Positions 1 through 8,474 of a DNA stretch of 64,000 nucleotides are shown piece after piece. The translations under genes and the position numbers were made by a program. This stretch comes from Microbacterium capsulatum (GTDB lineage: Bacteria; Actinomycetota; Actinomycetes; Actinomycetales; Microbacteriaceae), in contig NZ_JAVFCB010000002.1 in assembly GCF_030865425.1 (NCBI RefSeq), positions 248,001 through 312,000 of the forward strand. Reading direction: 5' to 3'. A model generated the notes under the pieces. The model was not told the DNA's origin, did not search any database, and saw nothing but the letters and a program-made list of their open reading frames with translations. Numbering within the stretch: the first letter of the stretch is position 1; each line of letters opens with the position of its first letter.

Positions 1-912
1 CAGGCACGAGAGATGGTCGGAGTTGTCGGCGAGTCCGGAAGCGGCAAGAGCACACTGGCGAAGGTCCTCCTGCGACTCCAGCCCGAGAACGATGTCGACG
101 TCGCAGGAGAGGTGCGACTCAAGGGCGAGGATCTCCTCGCCGCCGCGCCTCAGCGCCTCCGCAAGATCCGCGGCGGCGGCATCGGGATGGTGCTCCAGGA
201 CGCGATGGTGAGCCTCAACCCGACATTGACGATCGGCTTCCAGCTCATCGAAGGGATCCGCGCGCATCGCGACGTCTCCCGAGCGCAGGCCAAGAAGATC
301 GCCATCGAACTGCTCGAACTCGTCGCGCTGCCGGATCCCCCGCGGCACATGAAGCAGTACCCGAGGCAGCTGTCAGGAGGCATGCGACAGCGGGTGGCTC
401 TCGCGATCGGCATCTGCGCCGAGCCGTCCGTCCTCATCGCCGACGAGCCGACCAGCGCTCTTGACGTGACCGTGCAGCGCCAGATCATGGAGCTGCTGCG
501 CTCGTTGCAGCGACGCCTGGGAATGTCGGTGATCTTCATCACCCACGATCTGGATCTCGCGAGCGAGTTCTGCGACCGTGTGGCGGTTCTGTATTCCGGA
601 CGCATCGTCGAGTCCGGCACGGCGCAGGAGATCTTCAACGCTCCGCTCATGCCGTACACCGCGGGGCTCATCAACTGCACCCCGCGCATGGATTCGTCGA
701 AGGAGGCGGATGCGCATCTGCCGTCCGTGAGGGGCAGCATCGCCGACAGCTGGGCGGCGCGCGCAAGCTGTCGCTTCGCTCCGCGATGCGATTTCGCGCG
801 TGAGGTCTGCTTCGGCGGCGAGCCCTTGCTGACCTTGCGAGAGGAAAGCGGCCATGTCGCGCGCTGCTGGGGCACGGAGCCGGAAGGGTGGATCGATGAG
901 GCTCGTCGATGA
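1..912 (+). CDS. Dipeptide/oligopeptide-type ABC transporter ATP-binding protein (DppD/OppD-like), 5' end cut by window
   Basis: Cytoplasmic ATPase that would power a peptide/nickel/opine-type ABC importer. The reading frame is open to the first base, and Walker A (GESGSGKST) begins only about ten residues in, whereas the family has roughly 35 residues before it, so the true start lies upstream. Further along are the signature LSGGMRQRV, Walker B VLIADEPTSALD and the switch histidine in FITHDLDL. The C-terminal extension carries the family's cysteine pattern (CRFAPRC, then a later C and RCW), as in OppD/DppD proteins. It overlaps the next ATPase gene by 17 bases, as expected for a D-F pair. 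The permease and binding-protein genes must lie left of the window. The substrate cannot be read from the ATPase. Confidence 0.93.
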   Translation, partial: QAREMVGVVGESGSGKSTLAKVLLRLQPENDVDVAGEVRLKGEDLLAAAPQRLRKIRGGGIGMVLQDAMVSLNPTLTIGFQLIEGIRAHRDVSRAQAKKIAIELLELVALPDPPRHMKQYPRQLSGGMRQRVALAIGICAEPSVLIADEPTSALDVTVQRQIMELLRSLQRRLGMSVIFITHDLDLASEFCDRVAVLYSGRIVESGTAQEIFNAPLMPYTAGLINCTPRMDSSKEADAHLPSVRGSIADSWAARASCRFAPRCDFAREVCFGGEPLLTLREESGHVARCWGTEPEGWIDEARR

Positions 913-1741
913 CCGGCCCATTCTCGAGGTGCGTGGTGTATCGCTCGCCTACTCGAGCGGCAAGCTCTTCAGCAGGCGGAACGAGCGCGCTCTCGCCGTG
1001 GACGACGTCAGCCTCGTGATCCGCCGCGGCGAGGCGCTCGGCATCGTGGGGGAGTCGGGGAGTGGCAAGAGCTCCCTCGCCAAGATCATCACGGGACTCG
1101 TCCCGCCCGACACGGGGTCGGTGATCTTCGACGGAACGGATCTCCTGCGGACGAAGGGCGCCGCTCGGCGCAAGCTGGGCAGACGACTGCAGATGGTGTT
1201 CCAGGATCCGTACTCGAGCCTCAACCCCACGATGACGCTCCAGCAGCTCGTCACCGAGCCGCTCGTGATCCATGGGCTCGCCCATGGGGCAGAAGAACTC
1301 GAACGGCGATGCGTGGAGATCCTGGAACAGGTCAGCATCGACCCGGGCTGGCGGCGGCGATATCCCGGGGCGCTCTCCGGTGGGCAGCGGCAGCGCATCG
1401 CGATCGCGCGGGCGCTGGCTTCCTCCCCGGACCTCATCGTCTGCGACGAGCCGGTGTCCGCGCTGGACGCCTCGATCCGGGCCCAGGTCCTGAACGTCCT
1501 CGTCGATCTGCAGCGCGACCACGGCGTCGGCACGCTCTTCATCGCACACGATCTCGCGATCGTGCGTCACGTGTGCGACCGGGTCGCGGTCATGCACAAA
1601 GGCCGGATCGTCGAAGTGGTCGCCGCCGCCGACATCCCCGACAAAGTGCAGCATCCGTACACCAAGGCTCTCCTCGCAGCGAACCCATCACCGCTCCGTG
1701 CCGCCGATCCCCCGGGCGGTGAAGGGCGCCGACTATCGTGA
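896..1741 (+). CDS. Dipeptide/oligopeptide-type ABC transporter ATP-binding protein (DppF/OppF-like)
   Basis: Second ATPase of the same importer, 281 residues. ATG at 896 is preferred over an in-frame ATG at 854 because GGAAGGG lies just upstream and the family's usual N-terminus (ILEVRGVSLAY) follows directly. Motifs in order are Walker A GESGSGKSS, the Q-loop FQDPYSSLNP, signature LSGGQRQRI, Walker B LIVCDEPVSALD and the switch histidine IAHDLA. The C-terminal tail is short and lacks the cysteine motif seen in its partner. The following regulator begins 41 bases downstream, so this pair may be transcribed into the regulator and catabolic genes. Confidence 0.93.
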   Translation: MRLVDDRPILEVRGVSLAYSSGKLFSRRNERALAVDDVSLVIRRGEALGIVGESGSGKSSLAKIITGLVPPDTGSVIFDGTDLLRTKGAARRKLGRRLQMVFQDPYSSLNPTMTLQQLVTEPLVIHGLAHGAEELERRCVEILEQVSIDPGWRRRYPGALSGGQRQRIAIARALASSPDLIVCDEPVSALDASIRAQVLNVLVDLQRDHGVGTLFIAHDLAIVRHVCDRVAVMHKGRIVEVVAAADIPDKVQHPYTKALLAANPSPLRAADPPGGEGRRLS

Positions 1742-1782
1742 CGTTCAGACCGACACACATCGATAGACCCGGAGGCACGCCG

Positions 1783-2610
1783 ATGAGCGCGAACACCGAC
1801 CCCGCAGGTGGCGAGGCACACGTCGATGACATCGCGGACTCGATGATCGGGGAGTACCTCTCGCTGCTCTCGGACCGCGACGCCATGGAGATCACGGCGC
1901 TCGACGTGCTCGCGAAGGCAGACGGTCCCGTCGGATCCTCCCGCCTCTGGAAGGCCTGGGCCGAGTACGGCATCGTGCGTGGACAGGCCACGGCCGGGAG
2001 GCTCCTCGACCAGTTCGAGGTGAGTGGATACTCCAAGGGGGCGGGGCCGAATGCCGGCCGAACCATCACGAGCGCAGGTCTGAAACGGCGTGACGAACTC
2101 GTCCGCTTCCTCAGCCGCCGGAGGCTCAGCCGCGAGATCATCGAGGCGGCGGACGCGTCCGTGGTGTCCGAGCTCGTCGACGTGCTGCACGCTCGCCGAG
2201 GTCTCGAGAGCGAAGCGGTCCGCCTCGCGGCCGAGCGCGCGAGCGTCATCGAAGTGACCGAGCTCTTGAACGCCGCCAATGATCACCTTCGCCATGTCGA
2301 AGACGGAGGTGAAGTCGAGACCGACGAGTCGCGCAGCTTCCACATGGCTCTCGTGCGCCTCTCCCACAACGAGGTGATCATCTCGACGCTTCGCCTTCTG
2401 CTGGAAGGAGTGAACCCTGATCTGCAGACGACGCTGCAGGAGGCGACGGAACTCCGCAAGGCGACAGTTCCGCAGGCGATGGATCACCAGGCGATCCTGG
2501 AGGCGATCCTGGCCCGCGACGGGGACCGCGCAGCACGGCTCGTCGAGCAGCACTTCACCGAACTCATCGCGATCAGCGAATCCATCAAGCTTCCGAACCC
2601 GGCCGGGTAA
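1783..2610 (+). CDS. FCD-domain transcriptional regulator with a non-GntR winged-helix N-terminus
   Basis: Probable one-component repressor, 275 residues. Residues about 25-95 look like a winged helix (DGPVGSSRLWKAW, then QATAGRLLDQF and RTITSAGLKRRDEL). This resembles the NrpR/RNase R type more than the classical GntR helix-turn-helix. The rest is an FCD ligand/metal-binding domain with conserved histidines (SFHMALVRLSHNE, MDHQAI, EQHF). ATG at 1783 was chosen because GGAGG sits seven bases upstream. An ATG at 1738 would extend it by 15 residues and overlap the ATPase gene. A paralogue of the same build lies at 10882-11628, so the two bracket the cluster. The ligand is probably a pathway intermediate, but this is inference. 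Confidence 0.85.
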   Translation: MSANTDPAGGEAHVDDIADSMIGEYLSLLSDRDAMEITALDVLAKADGPVGSSRLWKAWAEYGIVRGQATAGRLLDQFEVSGYSKGAGPNAGRTITSAGLKRRDELVRFLSRRRLSREIIEAADASVVSELVDVLHARRGLESEAVRLAAERASVIEVTELLNAANDHLRHVEDGGEVETDESRSFHMALVRLSHNEVIISTLRLLLEGVNPDLQTTLQEATELRKATVPQAMDHQAILEAILARDGDRAARLVEQHFTELIAISESIKLPNPAG

Positions 2611-2652
2611 GGGCGACATCGTCGCTCCGCCCGGACGAGAAAGAGAGACGAC

Positions 2653-3570
2653 ATGACACGCACAGAGATCCGGATCGGGTCGGCACCGAATCTGGCATAC
2701 GCGCCGCAGTACGTCGCCGTGTCACGAGGCTACTTCCGGGATGCCGGCGTGGATGTGCGCATCATCGGCGCTCCGCCGGGCTCGAGCGACATCGTCACGC
2801 AGCTCGTTCGCGGCGAGATCAACGTGGTGCTCGGGAGCCTGCTCTTCGCGCATCGGATGGACGTCGTCACCCGCGGCAACGCCAGGATCGTATCTGGCGC
2901 GAACGCGAACAGTCGGCACGTGCTCATGGCACGCAACGGCGAGTTCGTCGACGGGATCGACTGGGCGGATCTCCGCGGCACGGTCGTGAACATCGCGCCC
3001 ACGTTCGTCCCGACGTCGTGGTTCGCCTTCAGGGAAGGCCTTCGTCGGCACGGGCTCACCCTCGAGGACGTGCCCACGCTCGTCGGGTTCCAGTCGCAGC
3101 ATGTCATCCAGGAGTTTCTCGACGGCGCCGGCGACCTTCTCTTCATCGGGGGAGAGGAAGGACAGCATCCCGATCTGCACCGCGTCGCCACGATGGCCGA
3201 CGGATACGGCCCGGTGCCCTGGAGCGTCTACTGCGCGGCAGCGGACTGGGCTGACTCCCACACGGAGGAACTCGTCGCGTTCCGCCAAGGCATCAACAGG
3301 GGCATGCAGTGGGTGTTCGAAGCAGACATCGACGAGATCGTCGCCCAACTGAGCCCCGACTTCCCCGCGCTGGACGACGGGAAGATCGCGGACACGATAC
3401 GGAGCTACCGTGAGATCCCGTTCTGGGCGCGCACCGCCGAAATCGATCTCGCGGCGCTCGAAGGATGGCAGGACGCGCTGATCCGCTGGGGGATGCTCGC
3501 CGCGGGAACGGACCTGTTGAAGCTGGCCGGTGCATGTCCGTCGGGCGGTCCCGCGAAGCGCCTCGGTTGA
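2653..3570 (+). CDS. NMT1/THI5/SsuA-fold substrate-binding-like protein without signal peptide
   Basis: A 305-residue protein of the NMT1/THI5-like periplasmic-binding-protein fold. It opens directly into the mature fold (IRIGSAPNLAYAPQYVAVSRGYF), followed by typical elements (DIVTQLVRGEINVVLG, then DLRGTVVNIAP and QEFLDGAGDLLFIGGEE). There is no signal peptide or lipobox. Only 42 bases separate it from the preceding stop, so no exported N-terminus is hidden upstream. AAGAGAG precedes the ATG. Some proteins of this fold are cytosolic enzymes (THI5; 4,5-dihydroxyphthalate decarboxylase), so an enzymatic or intracellular binding role is possible. No matching permease lies beside it. Confidence 0.8.
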   Translation: MTRTEIRIGSAPNLAYAPQYVAVSRGYFRDAGVDVRIIGAPPGSSDIVTQLVRGEINVVLGSLLFAHRMDVVTRGNARIVSGANANSRHVLMARNGEFVDGIDWADLRGTVVNIAPTFVPTSWFAFREGLRRHGLTLEDVPTLVGFQSQHVIQEFLDGAGDLLFIGGEEGQHPDLHRVATMADGYGPVPWSVYCAAADWADSHTEELVAFRQGINRGMQWVFEADIDEIVAQLSPDFPALDDGKIADTIRSYREIPFWARTAEIDLAALEGWQDALIRWGMLAAGTDLLKLAGACPSGGPAKRLG

Positions 3571-3584
3571 CAATCCCTCTTTTC

Positions 3585-3608
3585 TGCATCATCATTGATG
3601 ATCAAGAA
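3585..3608. promoter_or_regulatory. Candidate operator: palindrome upstream of the hydrolase operon
   Basis: ATCATCA at 3589-3595 and TGATGAT at 3597-3603 form a perfect 7-base inverted repeat with one base between. The surrounding 22 bases match the element at 9225-9246 at about 19 positions. It lies 11-34 bases before the ATG at 3619, where a repressor would block transcription or initiation. Binding by one of the two local FCD regulators is inference. Confidence 0.5.
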
Positions 3609-3618
3609 GGGTGGGTTC

Positions 3619-4572
3619 ATGGACGAACGCTTCAACGAGGTCGGTCCTCAGCGAGACCTCATCGGTTATGGACGGGTCAAGCCGCGAGTCACGTGGCCGC
3701 AGAACGCGTCGCTCGTCGTGAACTTCTGCATCGCGTACGAAGAGGGCGGTGAGCGCTCGGTACTGTACGGCGACGAACGGGGGGAGAGTCTCGGCCCCGG
3801 ATACCCGATGGATGCCGGTCGACGGGACCTGGCAGTCGAGTCGATCTTCGAGTACGGCAGCCGTGCGGGGATCTGGCGCCTGGCGGACCTGTTCGATGAG
3901 CACGCCGTCCCCGTGACGCTGTTCGCGCCCGCTCTCGCGCTCGAGAAGAACCCCGAGGTGTGCGGCTGGGTCGCCGAGCGCGGTCACGACATCTGCAGCC
4001 ACGGATGGAAGTGGATCGAGCCCTGGTTGCTGTCCGAGGAGGAGGAGCGCCGCCAGATCGCGTGGGCGTACGAGTCGATCGAACGCAGTGTGGGGCGGCC
4101 TCCGTCCGGATGGCGCTCCCGGACGGGGCCCAGCATCCGCACCCGGCGGCTCTTGGCCGAGCACGGCGGCTTCCTCTACGACTCCGACAGCTACAGCGAC
4201 GATCTGCCTTACGTGACCACGGTCGAGGAGAAGGAGCACCTGGTGGTGCCCTACACGCTGACGTACACGGAGGGCCGACTGGTGCAGCCGGTCGGCTTCA
4301 CCAGCCCGGAATCCTTCTGGTCGACCTGCATCGCCGGCATGGAAGAACTCACGCGCGAAGGACGTCAGGGCTTCCCGAAGATGATGTCGATCGGCGTCCA
4401 TCCCCGGCACACAGGCCAAGCAGGGCGCATGACCGGCCTGCGGACCCTGCTGGAGCGGGCCGAGGAGCTCGGCGACGTCGCCTTCGTCACCCGCGAGACG
4501 ATCGCCCGCCATTGGCTGGAGCATCGGCCCGACCTCATTACGAAGACCACCGCGACGGGAGCACGCGCATGA
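3619..4572 (+). CDS. PuuE-type allantoinase family protein (polysaccharide-deacetylase fold)
   Basis: A 317-residue homologue of cofactor-independent allantoinase PuuE, which opens cyclic amides such as allantoin. Family hallmarks recalled from PuuE are present in order: RDLIGYG, NFCIAYEEGGERSVLYGD, EYGSRAGIWRL, the NodB-like GHDICSHGWKW, RTGP, GGFLYDSDSYSDDLPY, VVPYTLTY and IARHWLEH near the C-terminus. ATG at 3619 has AAGAAGG eight bases upstream and is preferred to the ATG at 3595, which lies inside the palindromic operator. It overlaps the next gene by ATGA. No uricase or other urate-pathway gene is visible, so the natural substrate may be a different hydantoin-like or cyclic amide compound. 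Confidence 0.88.
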   Translation: MDERFNEVGPQRDLIGYGRVKPRVTWPQNASLVVNFCIAYEEGGERSVLYGDERGESLGPGYPMDAGRRDLAVESIFEYGSRAGIWRLADLFDEHAVPVTLFAPALALEKNPEVCGWVAERGHDICSHGWKWIEPWLLSEEEERRQIAWAYESIERSVGRPPSGWRSRTGPSIRTRRLLAEHGGFLYDSDSYSDDLPYVTTVEEKEHLVVPYTLTYTEGRLVQPVGFTSPESFWSTCIAGMEELTREGRQGFPKMMSIGVHPRHTGQAGRMTGLRTLLERAEELGDVAFVTRETIARHWLEHRPDLITKTTATGARA

Positions 4573-6026
4573 CCGAAACGACAACGACCAGGGCGCTGCG
4601 TCGCGACGCCTTCATCGGCGGGCGCCATGTCTCCGCCGCCGAGACCTTCCCCGTCTACGATCCGTCCACCGGCGAGCTCCTCGCGGAAGTGGCACGAAGC
4701 ACCACGGCAGAGGTGGACCTCGCTGTCGATGCGGCACGGAAAGCGTTCGACGGCGGATGGAAGCGGACGACCGCGGCCCAACGGGCGAAGATCCTGCGCT
4801 CGGTGGCGGACGCCATCGCAGCGCACGAGGAGGAACTGGCCCTGCTGGAGAGCCGCGACACCGGCAAGCCGTTGCGACAGGCGCGCGTGGATGTGGGCTT
4901 CGCGGTCCGCTTCTTCGAGTACTACGCGAGCATGGTCGAGGCCGTGTTCGGCCATGTCCTCCCTGCGTCGACCGACCGCATCACTCTCGCGATGCGCGAG
5001 CCCTACGGTGTCACGGGCCACATCATCCCGTGGAACTACCCGATCGGGATCGGCACCCGCACCATCGCCCCCTCGCTCGCCGCAGGGAACTGCGTCGTCC
5101 TCAAGCCGGCGGAGGAAGCGCCGCTGTCGTGTCTGCGGCTCGCGGAGATCATCCATGAAGCAGGCGTTCCTGCAGGCGTTCTCAATGTCGTTCCCGGGCT
5201 CGGCTTCGAAGCGGGCGCGGCCCTGTCCGGTCACCCCGGAATCGACCGGATCTCGTTCACCGGCTCAGTGCCCGTCGGCATCGCCGTCGCGCAGGCCGCG
5301 GCGCTGAACCTCGTGCCCGCGGATCTCGAGTTGGGCGGCAAATCTCCGAACCTCGTCTTCGCGGATGCCAACCTCGACCTGGCGGCGGACGTCGTCGCTC
5401 AGTCGATCCTGCAGAACGCGGGACAGACGTGCTCGGCCGGCGCGCGGCTCCTCGTGGAGCGCAAGATCCACGAGGAGTTCGTCGACAAGGTGGCGACGCG
5501 CTTCCGTCGCACAACCCTCGGTCCGGGACCGCAGGACCCCGGGATGGGGCCGGTGATCTCGCGCAAGCAGCAAGGACGCGTGCTCGACTACATCTCGCTC
5601 GGGCGTGAGGAGGGCGACCTCATCGTCGGCGGCGGCGTACCCGACGACGAACGGCTCGCTGCGGGGAACTTCGTGGAGCCGACCCTGTTCGACGGCGTGC
5701 CGGCCGATGCGCGCATCGCACAGGAGGAGATCTTCGGCCCAGTACTGACGGTGACGAGCTTCGACGACACGGACGAGGCGATCCGGCTCGCGAACGGAAC
5801 GGAGTACGGACTGGTCGCGGGAGTCTGGACCTCTCACGTGGGACGTGCGCATCGTCTCATTCGTGACCTCCGCTGCGGGCAGGTCATGGTCAACACGTTC
5901 TCGAACGGCGTCGAGCTTCCGTTCAGCGGGCGCAAGCGCTCGGGATACGGCGTCGAGAAGGGCTGGGAGTCGCTGATCGCGTTCACCCAGGTCAAGGGGG
6001 CCGTCGTGATGATGACCGATGACTGA
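4569..6026 (+). CDS. NAD(P)+-dependent aldehyde dehydrogenase
   Basis: A 485-residue member of the ALDH superfamily that oxidises an aldehyde to a carboxylate. The cofactor-site motif IIPWNYPIGIG, the general-base glutamate in LELGGKSP (about E254) and the nucleophile in NAGQTCSAGARL (about C288) are present, and EEIFGPVLTV and ELPFSGRKRSGYG follow. The start ATG overlaps the previous stop (ATGA). A longer open frame beginning at 3960 is only an out-of-frame extension across the hydrolase gene. Its place between two cyclic-amide hydrolases suggests it oxidises a semialdehyde released during breakdown. The substrate is not readable. Confidence 0.92.
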   Translation: MTETTTTRALRRDAFIGGRHVSAAETFPVYDPSTGELLAEVARSTTAEVDLAVDAARKAFDGGWKRTTAAQRAKILRSVADAIAAHEEELALLESRDTGKPLRQARVDVGFAVRFFEYYASMVEAVFGHVLPASTDRITLAMREPYGVTGHIIPWNYPIGIGTRTIAPSLAAGNCVVLKPAEEAPLSCLRLAEIIHEAGVPAGVLNVVPGLGFEAGAALSGHPGIDRISFTGSVPVGIAVAQAAALNLVPADLELGGKSPNLVFADANLDLAADVVAQSILQNAGQTCSAGARLLVERKIHEEFVDKVATRFRRTTLGPGPQDPGMGPVISRKQQGRVLDYISLGREEGDLIVGGGVPDDERLAAGNFVEPTLFDGVPADARIAQEEIFGPVLTVTSFDDTDEAIRLANGTEYGLVAGVWTSHVGRAHRLIRDLRCGQVMVNTFSNGVELPFSGRKRSGYGVEKGWESLIAFTQVKGAVVMMTDD

Positions 6027-7428
6027 GCGGATGACCGATCCCGGATCCGACACGTTCGTCGTCGGCGGAGGCCGCCTGGTCCTGCCGGAGCGCGTCGTGG
6101 ACGCAGACCTGTGGGTCGAGGACGGTCGGATCGTCGACGTGATCCCGCGCGGCCACCGGCCGGAGCTGCCGCGTGTGCCGGCCGACGGGCTTGTCGTGAT
6201 GGCGGGCATGATCGACACGCATGTGCACCTCCGAGACCCGGGGCATCCCCATCGGGAGACCTTCGCGAGCGGCACGCGCGCCGCCGCACGCGGCGGGGTG
6301 ACCACCGTCCTGGAGATGCCGTCGGGCATTCCCGCCGTGTCCGATGCGGAGAGCTGGCAGGGAAAGAACGAGATCGTCGCGCGCAAGGCGGTCGTGGACT
6401 ATGGGCTGTACGGCGGGGCGGGTCTCAGCAACCTCGACCGGATCGGCGAGCAGGCCGATGCGGGAGCCGTCGCCTTCAAGTCCTTCATGAATGCGCCCGC
6501 ACCCACCGCGGATCCGGGGATGTCGAGTCGGTGCCTGCCCGACGACGCGGTCTTCCTCGAGGCCATGCGGCGCGTCGCTGCGACCGGCCGTGTGGCCGTC
6601 GTGCATGCAGAGAACGACGCGATCTGCACCCACCTCACGCATCGTCTGCGAGCGCAGGGGAGGGACGATCTGCGCGCGCACGCGGAGTCCCGTCCCGTAG
6701 TCGCGGAAGAGGAGGCGGTATCGCGCGCGATCCTGCTCGCCCATCGTGCAGGCGTGCGGCTCTCCATCGCGCATGTCAGCTCCGCTGCCGCAGTGGACGC
6801 CATTCGTCGCGCCAAGAGGAATGGCCATGACGTGACTGCCGAGGTCTGTCCCCACCATCTCCTGCGGAGCCTCGACGACGCCGAGGAGCTCGGCCCGTAC
6901 GCCAAGGTCAACCCGCCTCTGCGCGATGACGAGGATCGTGCCGCTCTGTGGCTGGGGCTCCGCGACGGCACACTGGACTTCATCGGCACCGATCACGCCC
7001 CGTACTCCGAGGCGGAGAAGGATCGCGGATGGGAGAGCATCTGGGATGCTCCGCCGGGCATCCACGGCCTGGAGGCAGTGCTCTCCGTGCTCCTGACGGA
7101 GGCGCACGACGGGAGGTTCACGTTGCCCGAGCTCACAAGGATCGTGTCGCTCAACGCGGCCCGACGATTCGGTCTTGGGGGACGGAAGGGCGAGCTTCGT
7201 GCCGGTGCCGACGCCGACTTCGTGCTCGTCGATCCCGACGCACCCGGTGTGCTCGACCGGCGCAGCATGGAATCGGTCAGTCGCGACGCGGCGCGTTTCT
7301 GGGACGGGCGGAGGACGGTCGGCTGCGTGCTCACGACCTTCGTGCGCGGCACCCGCGTCGCTGATCGCGGCGTCGTGGTCGGAAACGAGGGCTTCGGCCG
7401 ACTCGTGCGTCCCGAGCGAGCGGAGTGA
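6019..7428 (+). CDS. Dihydroorotase/allantoinase (AllB)-like metal-dependent amidohydrolase
   Basis: A 469-residue cyclic amidohydrolase of the dihydroorotase-allantoinase-hydantoinase family. It keeps a complete binuclear site: MIDTHVHLRDPGHP (HxH), the lysine that would be carboxylated in AFKSFMN, histidines in VVHAEND and SIAHVSS, and the aspartate in FIGTDHAPYS. The C-terminus has the usual beta-sandwich residues (GADADFVLVDPD). It overlaps the ALDH gene by eight bases and the next gene by GTGA. It is not likely to be the pyrimidine-pathway PyrC, because the context is catabolic and AllB-like features (CPHHL, YAKVNPPLR) are strong. It is an evolutionarily unrelated second ring-opening hydrolase in an operon that already has a PuuE-type one. 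Confidence 0.9.
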   Translation: MTERMTDPGSDTFVVGGGRLVLPERVVDADLWVEDGRIVDVIPRGHRPELPRVPADGLVVMAGMIDTHVHLRDPGHPHRETFASGTRAAARGGVTTVLEMPSGIPAVSDAESWQGKNEIVARKAVVDYGLYGGAGLSNLDRIGEQADAGAVAFKSFMNAPAPTADPGMSSRCLPDDAVFLEAMRRVAATGRVAVVHAENDAICTHLTHRLRAQGRDDLRAHAESRPVVAEEEAVSRAILLAHRAGVRLSIAHVSSAAAVDAIRRAKRNGHDVTAEVCPHHLLRSLDDAEELGPYAKVNPPLRDDEDRAALWLGLRDGTLDFIGTDHAPYSEAEKDRGWESIWDAPPGIHGLEAVLSVLLTEAHDGRFTLPELTRIVSLNAARRFGLGGRKGELRAGADADFVLVDPDAPGVLDRRSMESVSRDAARFWDGRRTVGCVLTTFVRGTRVADRGVVVGNEGFGRLVRPERAE

Positions 7429-8474
7429 GCGCCACGGCACACGTGGTCATCGTCGGGGGAGGGAGCATCGGCCTGGCGGCGGCCGTGGACCTCACTCGAC
7501 GCGGGTACAGGATCGACGCGATCATCGAAGCGGATCAGCACCGCGCCGCGTCCCTGCGCTGCGCCGGACGGATCCGGCTGACAGGGCTGATCGGCGACGG
7601 CGAGCTGCCGGATCCACCCGTGTCCTCCTCGTGCGACGCCGTTTCCGAGGCGGACACGGTCCTCATCGCGACCACCGCCGACCGCTACGAACACGTCGCT
7701 CAGGGGATGGCGAACCACGTCTTCGCGCGTCAGCTCGTCGTCCTGGCCACCGGGTATGTCGGCGGGGCCGCTCGTTTCGCGGCAGCCCTACGCCGCCACG
7801 GAACAACGATCGCCGACACGCCCGCGATCTTCGCTCTCAATACATCGCCTTATCTGTCCTACGCCGATGGCCAGGGAGCGGTGCACGTCGCCGCGGCCAA
7901 ATCGTGGATGGAGGCTACGGCGGTCAGTCCTGGAATCGCGAAGACGCACGCGGATGCGATCGCTTCGCTGTTCCCGGGATGTGTCGTCGCGGACGAGCAA
8001 ATGGCGTCGTCCCTCAACAATCCCAATCCCATCGCGCACGTGCCGGCCTACGTGCTCAACGCGACGCAGGCGCAGAACGAAGCCGCCGGACGGATCCCTG
8101 CGGGCGGGGCCTTCCACCTCTCGGACGTCACCAGTGTGCAGCTGGAGAATCTCCGCACGCGCCTGGACGACGAACGGCTGGAGGTCATGGCCGCGCTCGG
8201 ATTCGCCTCGCTCGCCTTGTCCCGCGGCGACTTCGGCAACCGCGCCTATGGCCCCGGAGCTCGGGAGGCCTCGCCTCCACGAATCGGCCCGACCTTCCAG
8301 CGACGGTTCCTCGTCGAGGATGTCCCCTTCGGCCTCATCCCTCTTGAAATGCTGGCTCAGCGGACGGGAACCCCCGTGCCGAGCATCACCGGACTCATCG
8401 ACCTCGTCAACGGGATGACCGGTGTCGACTACCGCGCGGCGGCTCCGGCTCTCGCAGATCTGGGGGTCGTATGA
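7425..8474 (+). CDS. Octopine/nopaline dehydrogenase-family NAD(P)-dependent oxidoreductase
   Basis: A 349-residue protein with an N-terminal Rossmann motif (HVVIVGGGSIGLAAAVDL). The second domain is of the octopine/nopaline dehydrogenase type, carrying the NNPNPIAHVPAYVLN segment, whose histidine corresponds to the family's catalytic His. Such enzymes join or split an amino acid and a 2-oxo acid through a secondary amine; many family members have unknown substrates. The start is GTG, overlapping the preceding stop as GTGA. In this operon it could oxidatively cleave an N-substituted amino acid released by the hydrolases. That role is inference. Confidence 0.85.
   Translation: MSATAHVVIVGGGSIGLAAAVDLTRRGYRIDAIIEADQHRAASLRCAGRIRLTGLIGDGELPDPPVSSSCDAVSEADTVLIATTADRYEHVAQGMANHVFARQLVVLATGYVGGAARFAAALRRHGTTIADTPAIFALNTSPYLSYADGQGAVHVAAAKSWMEATAVSPGIAKTHADAIASLFPGCVVADEQMASSLNNPNPIAHVPAYVLNATQAQNEAAGRIPAGGAFHLSDVTSVQLENLRTRLDDERLEVMAALGFASLALSRGDFGNRAYGPGAREASPPRIGPTFQRRFLVEDVPFGLIPLEMLAQRTGTPVPSITGLIDLVNGMTGVDYRAAAPALADLGVV

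Noticed and set aside
3619-7428. A standard urate/allantoin degradation operon
   Set aside because: Two allantoinase-type enzymes are present, but no uricase, HIU hydrolase, OHCU decarboxylase, allantoate or ureidoglycolate gene is visible.
6019-7428. Pyrimidine-biosynthetic dihydroorotase PyrC
   Set aside because: No other pyr gene is nearby and the operon is catabolic. The AllB/hydantoinase branch fits better.
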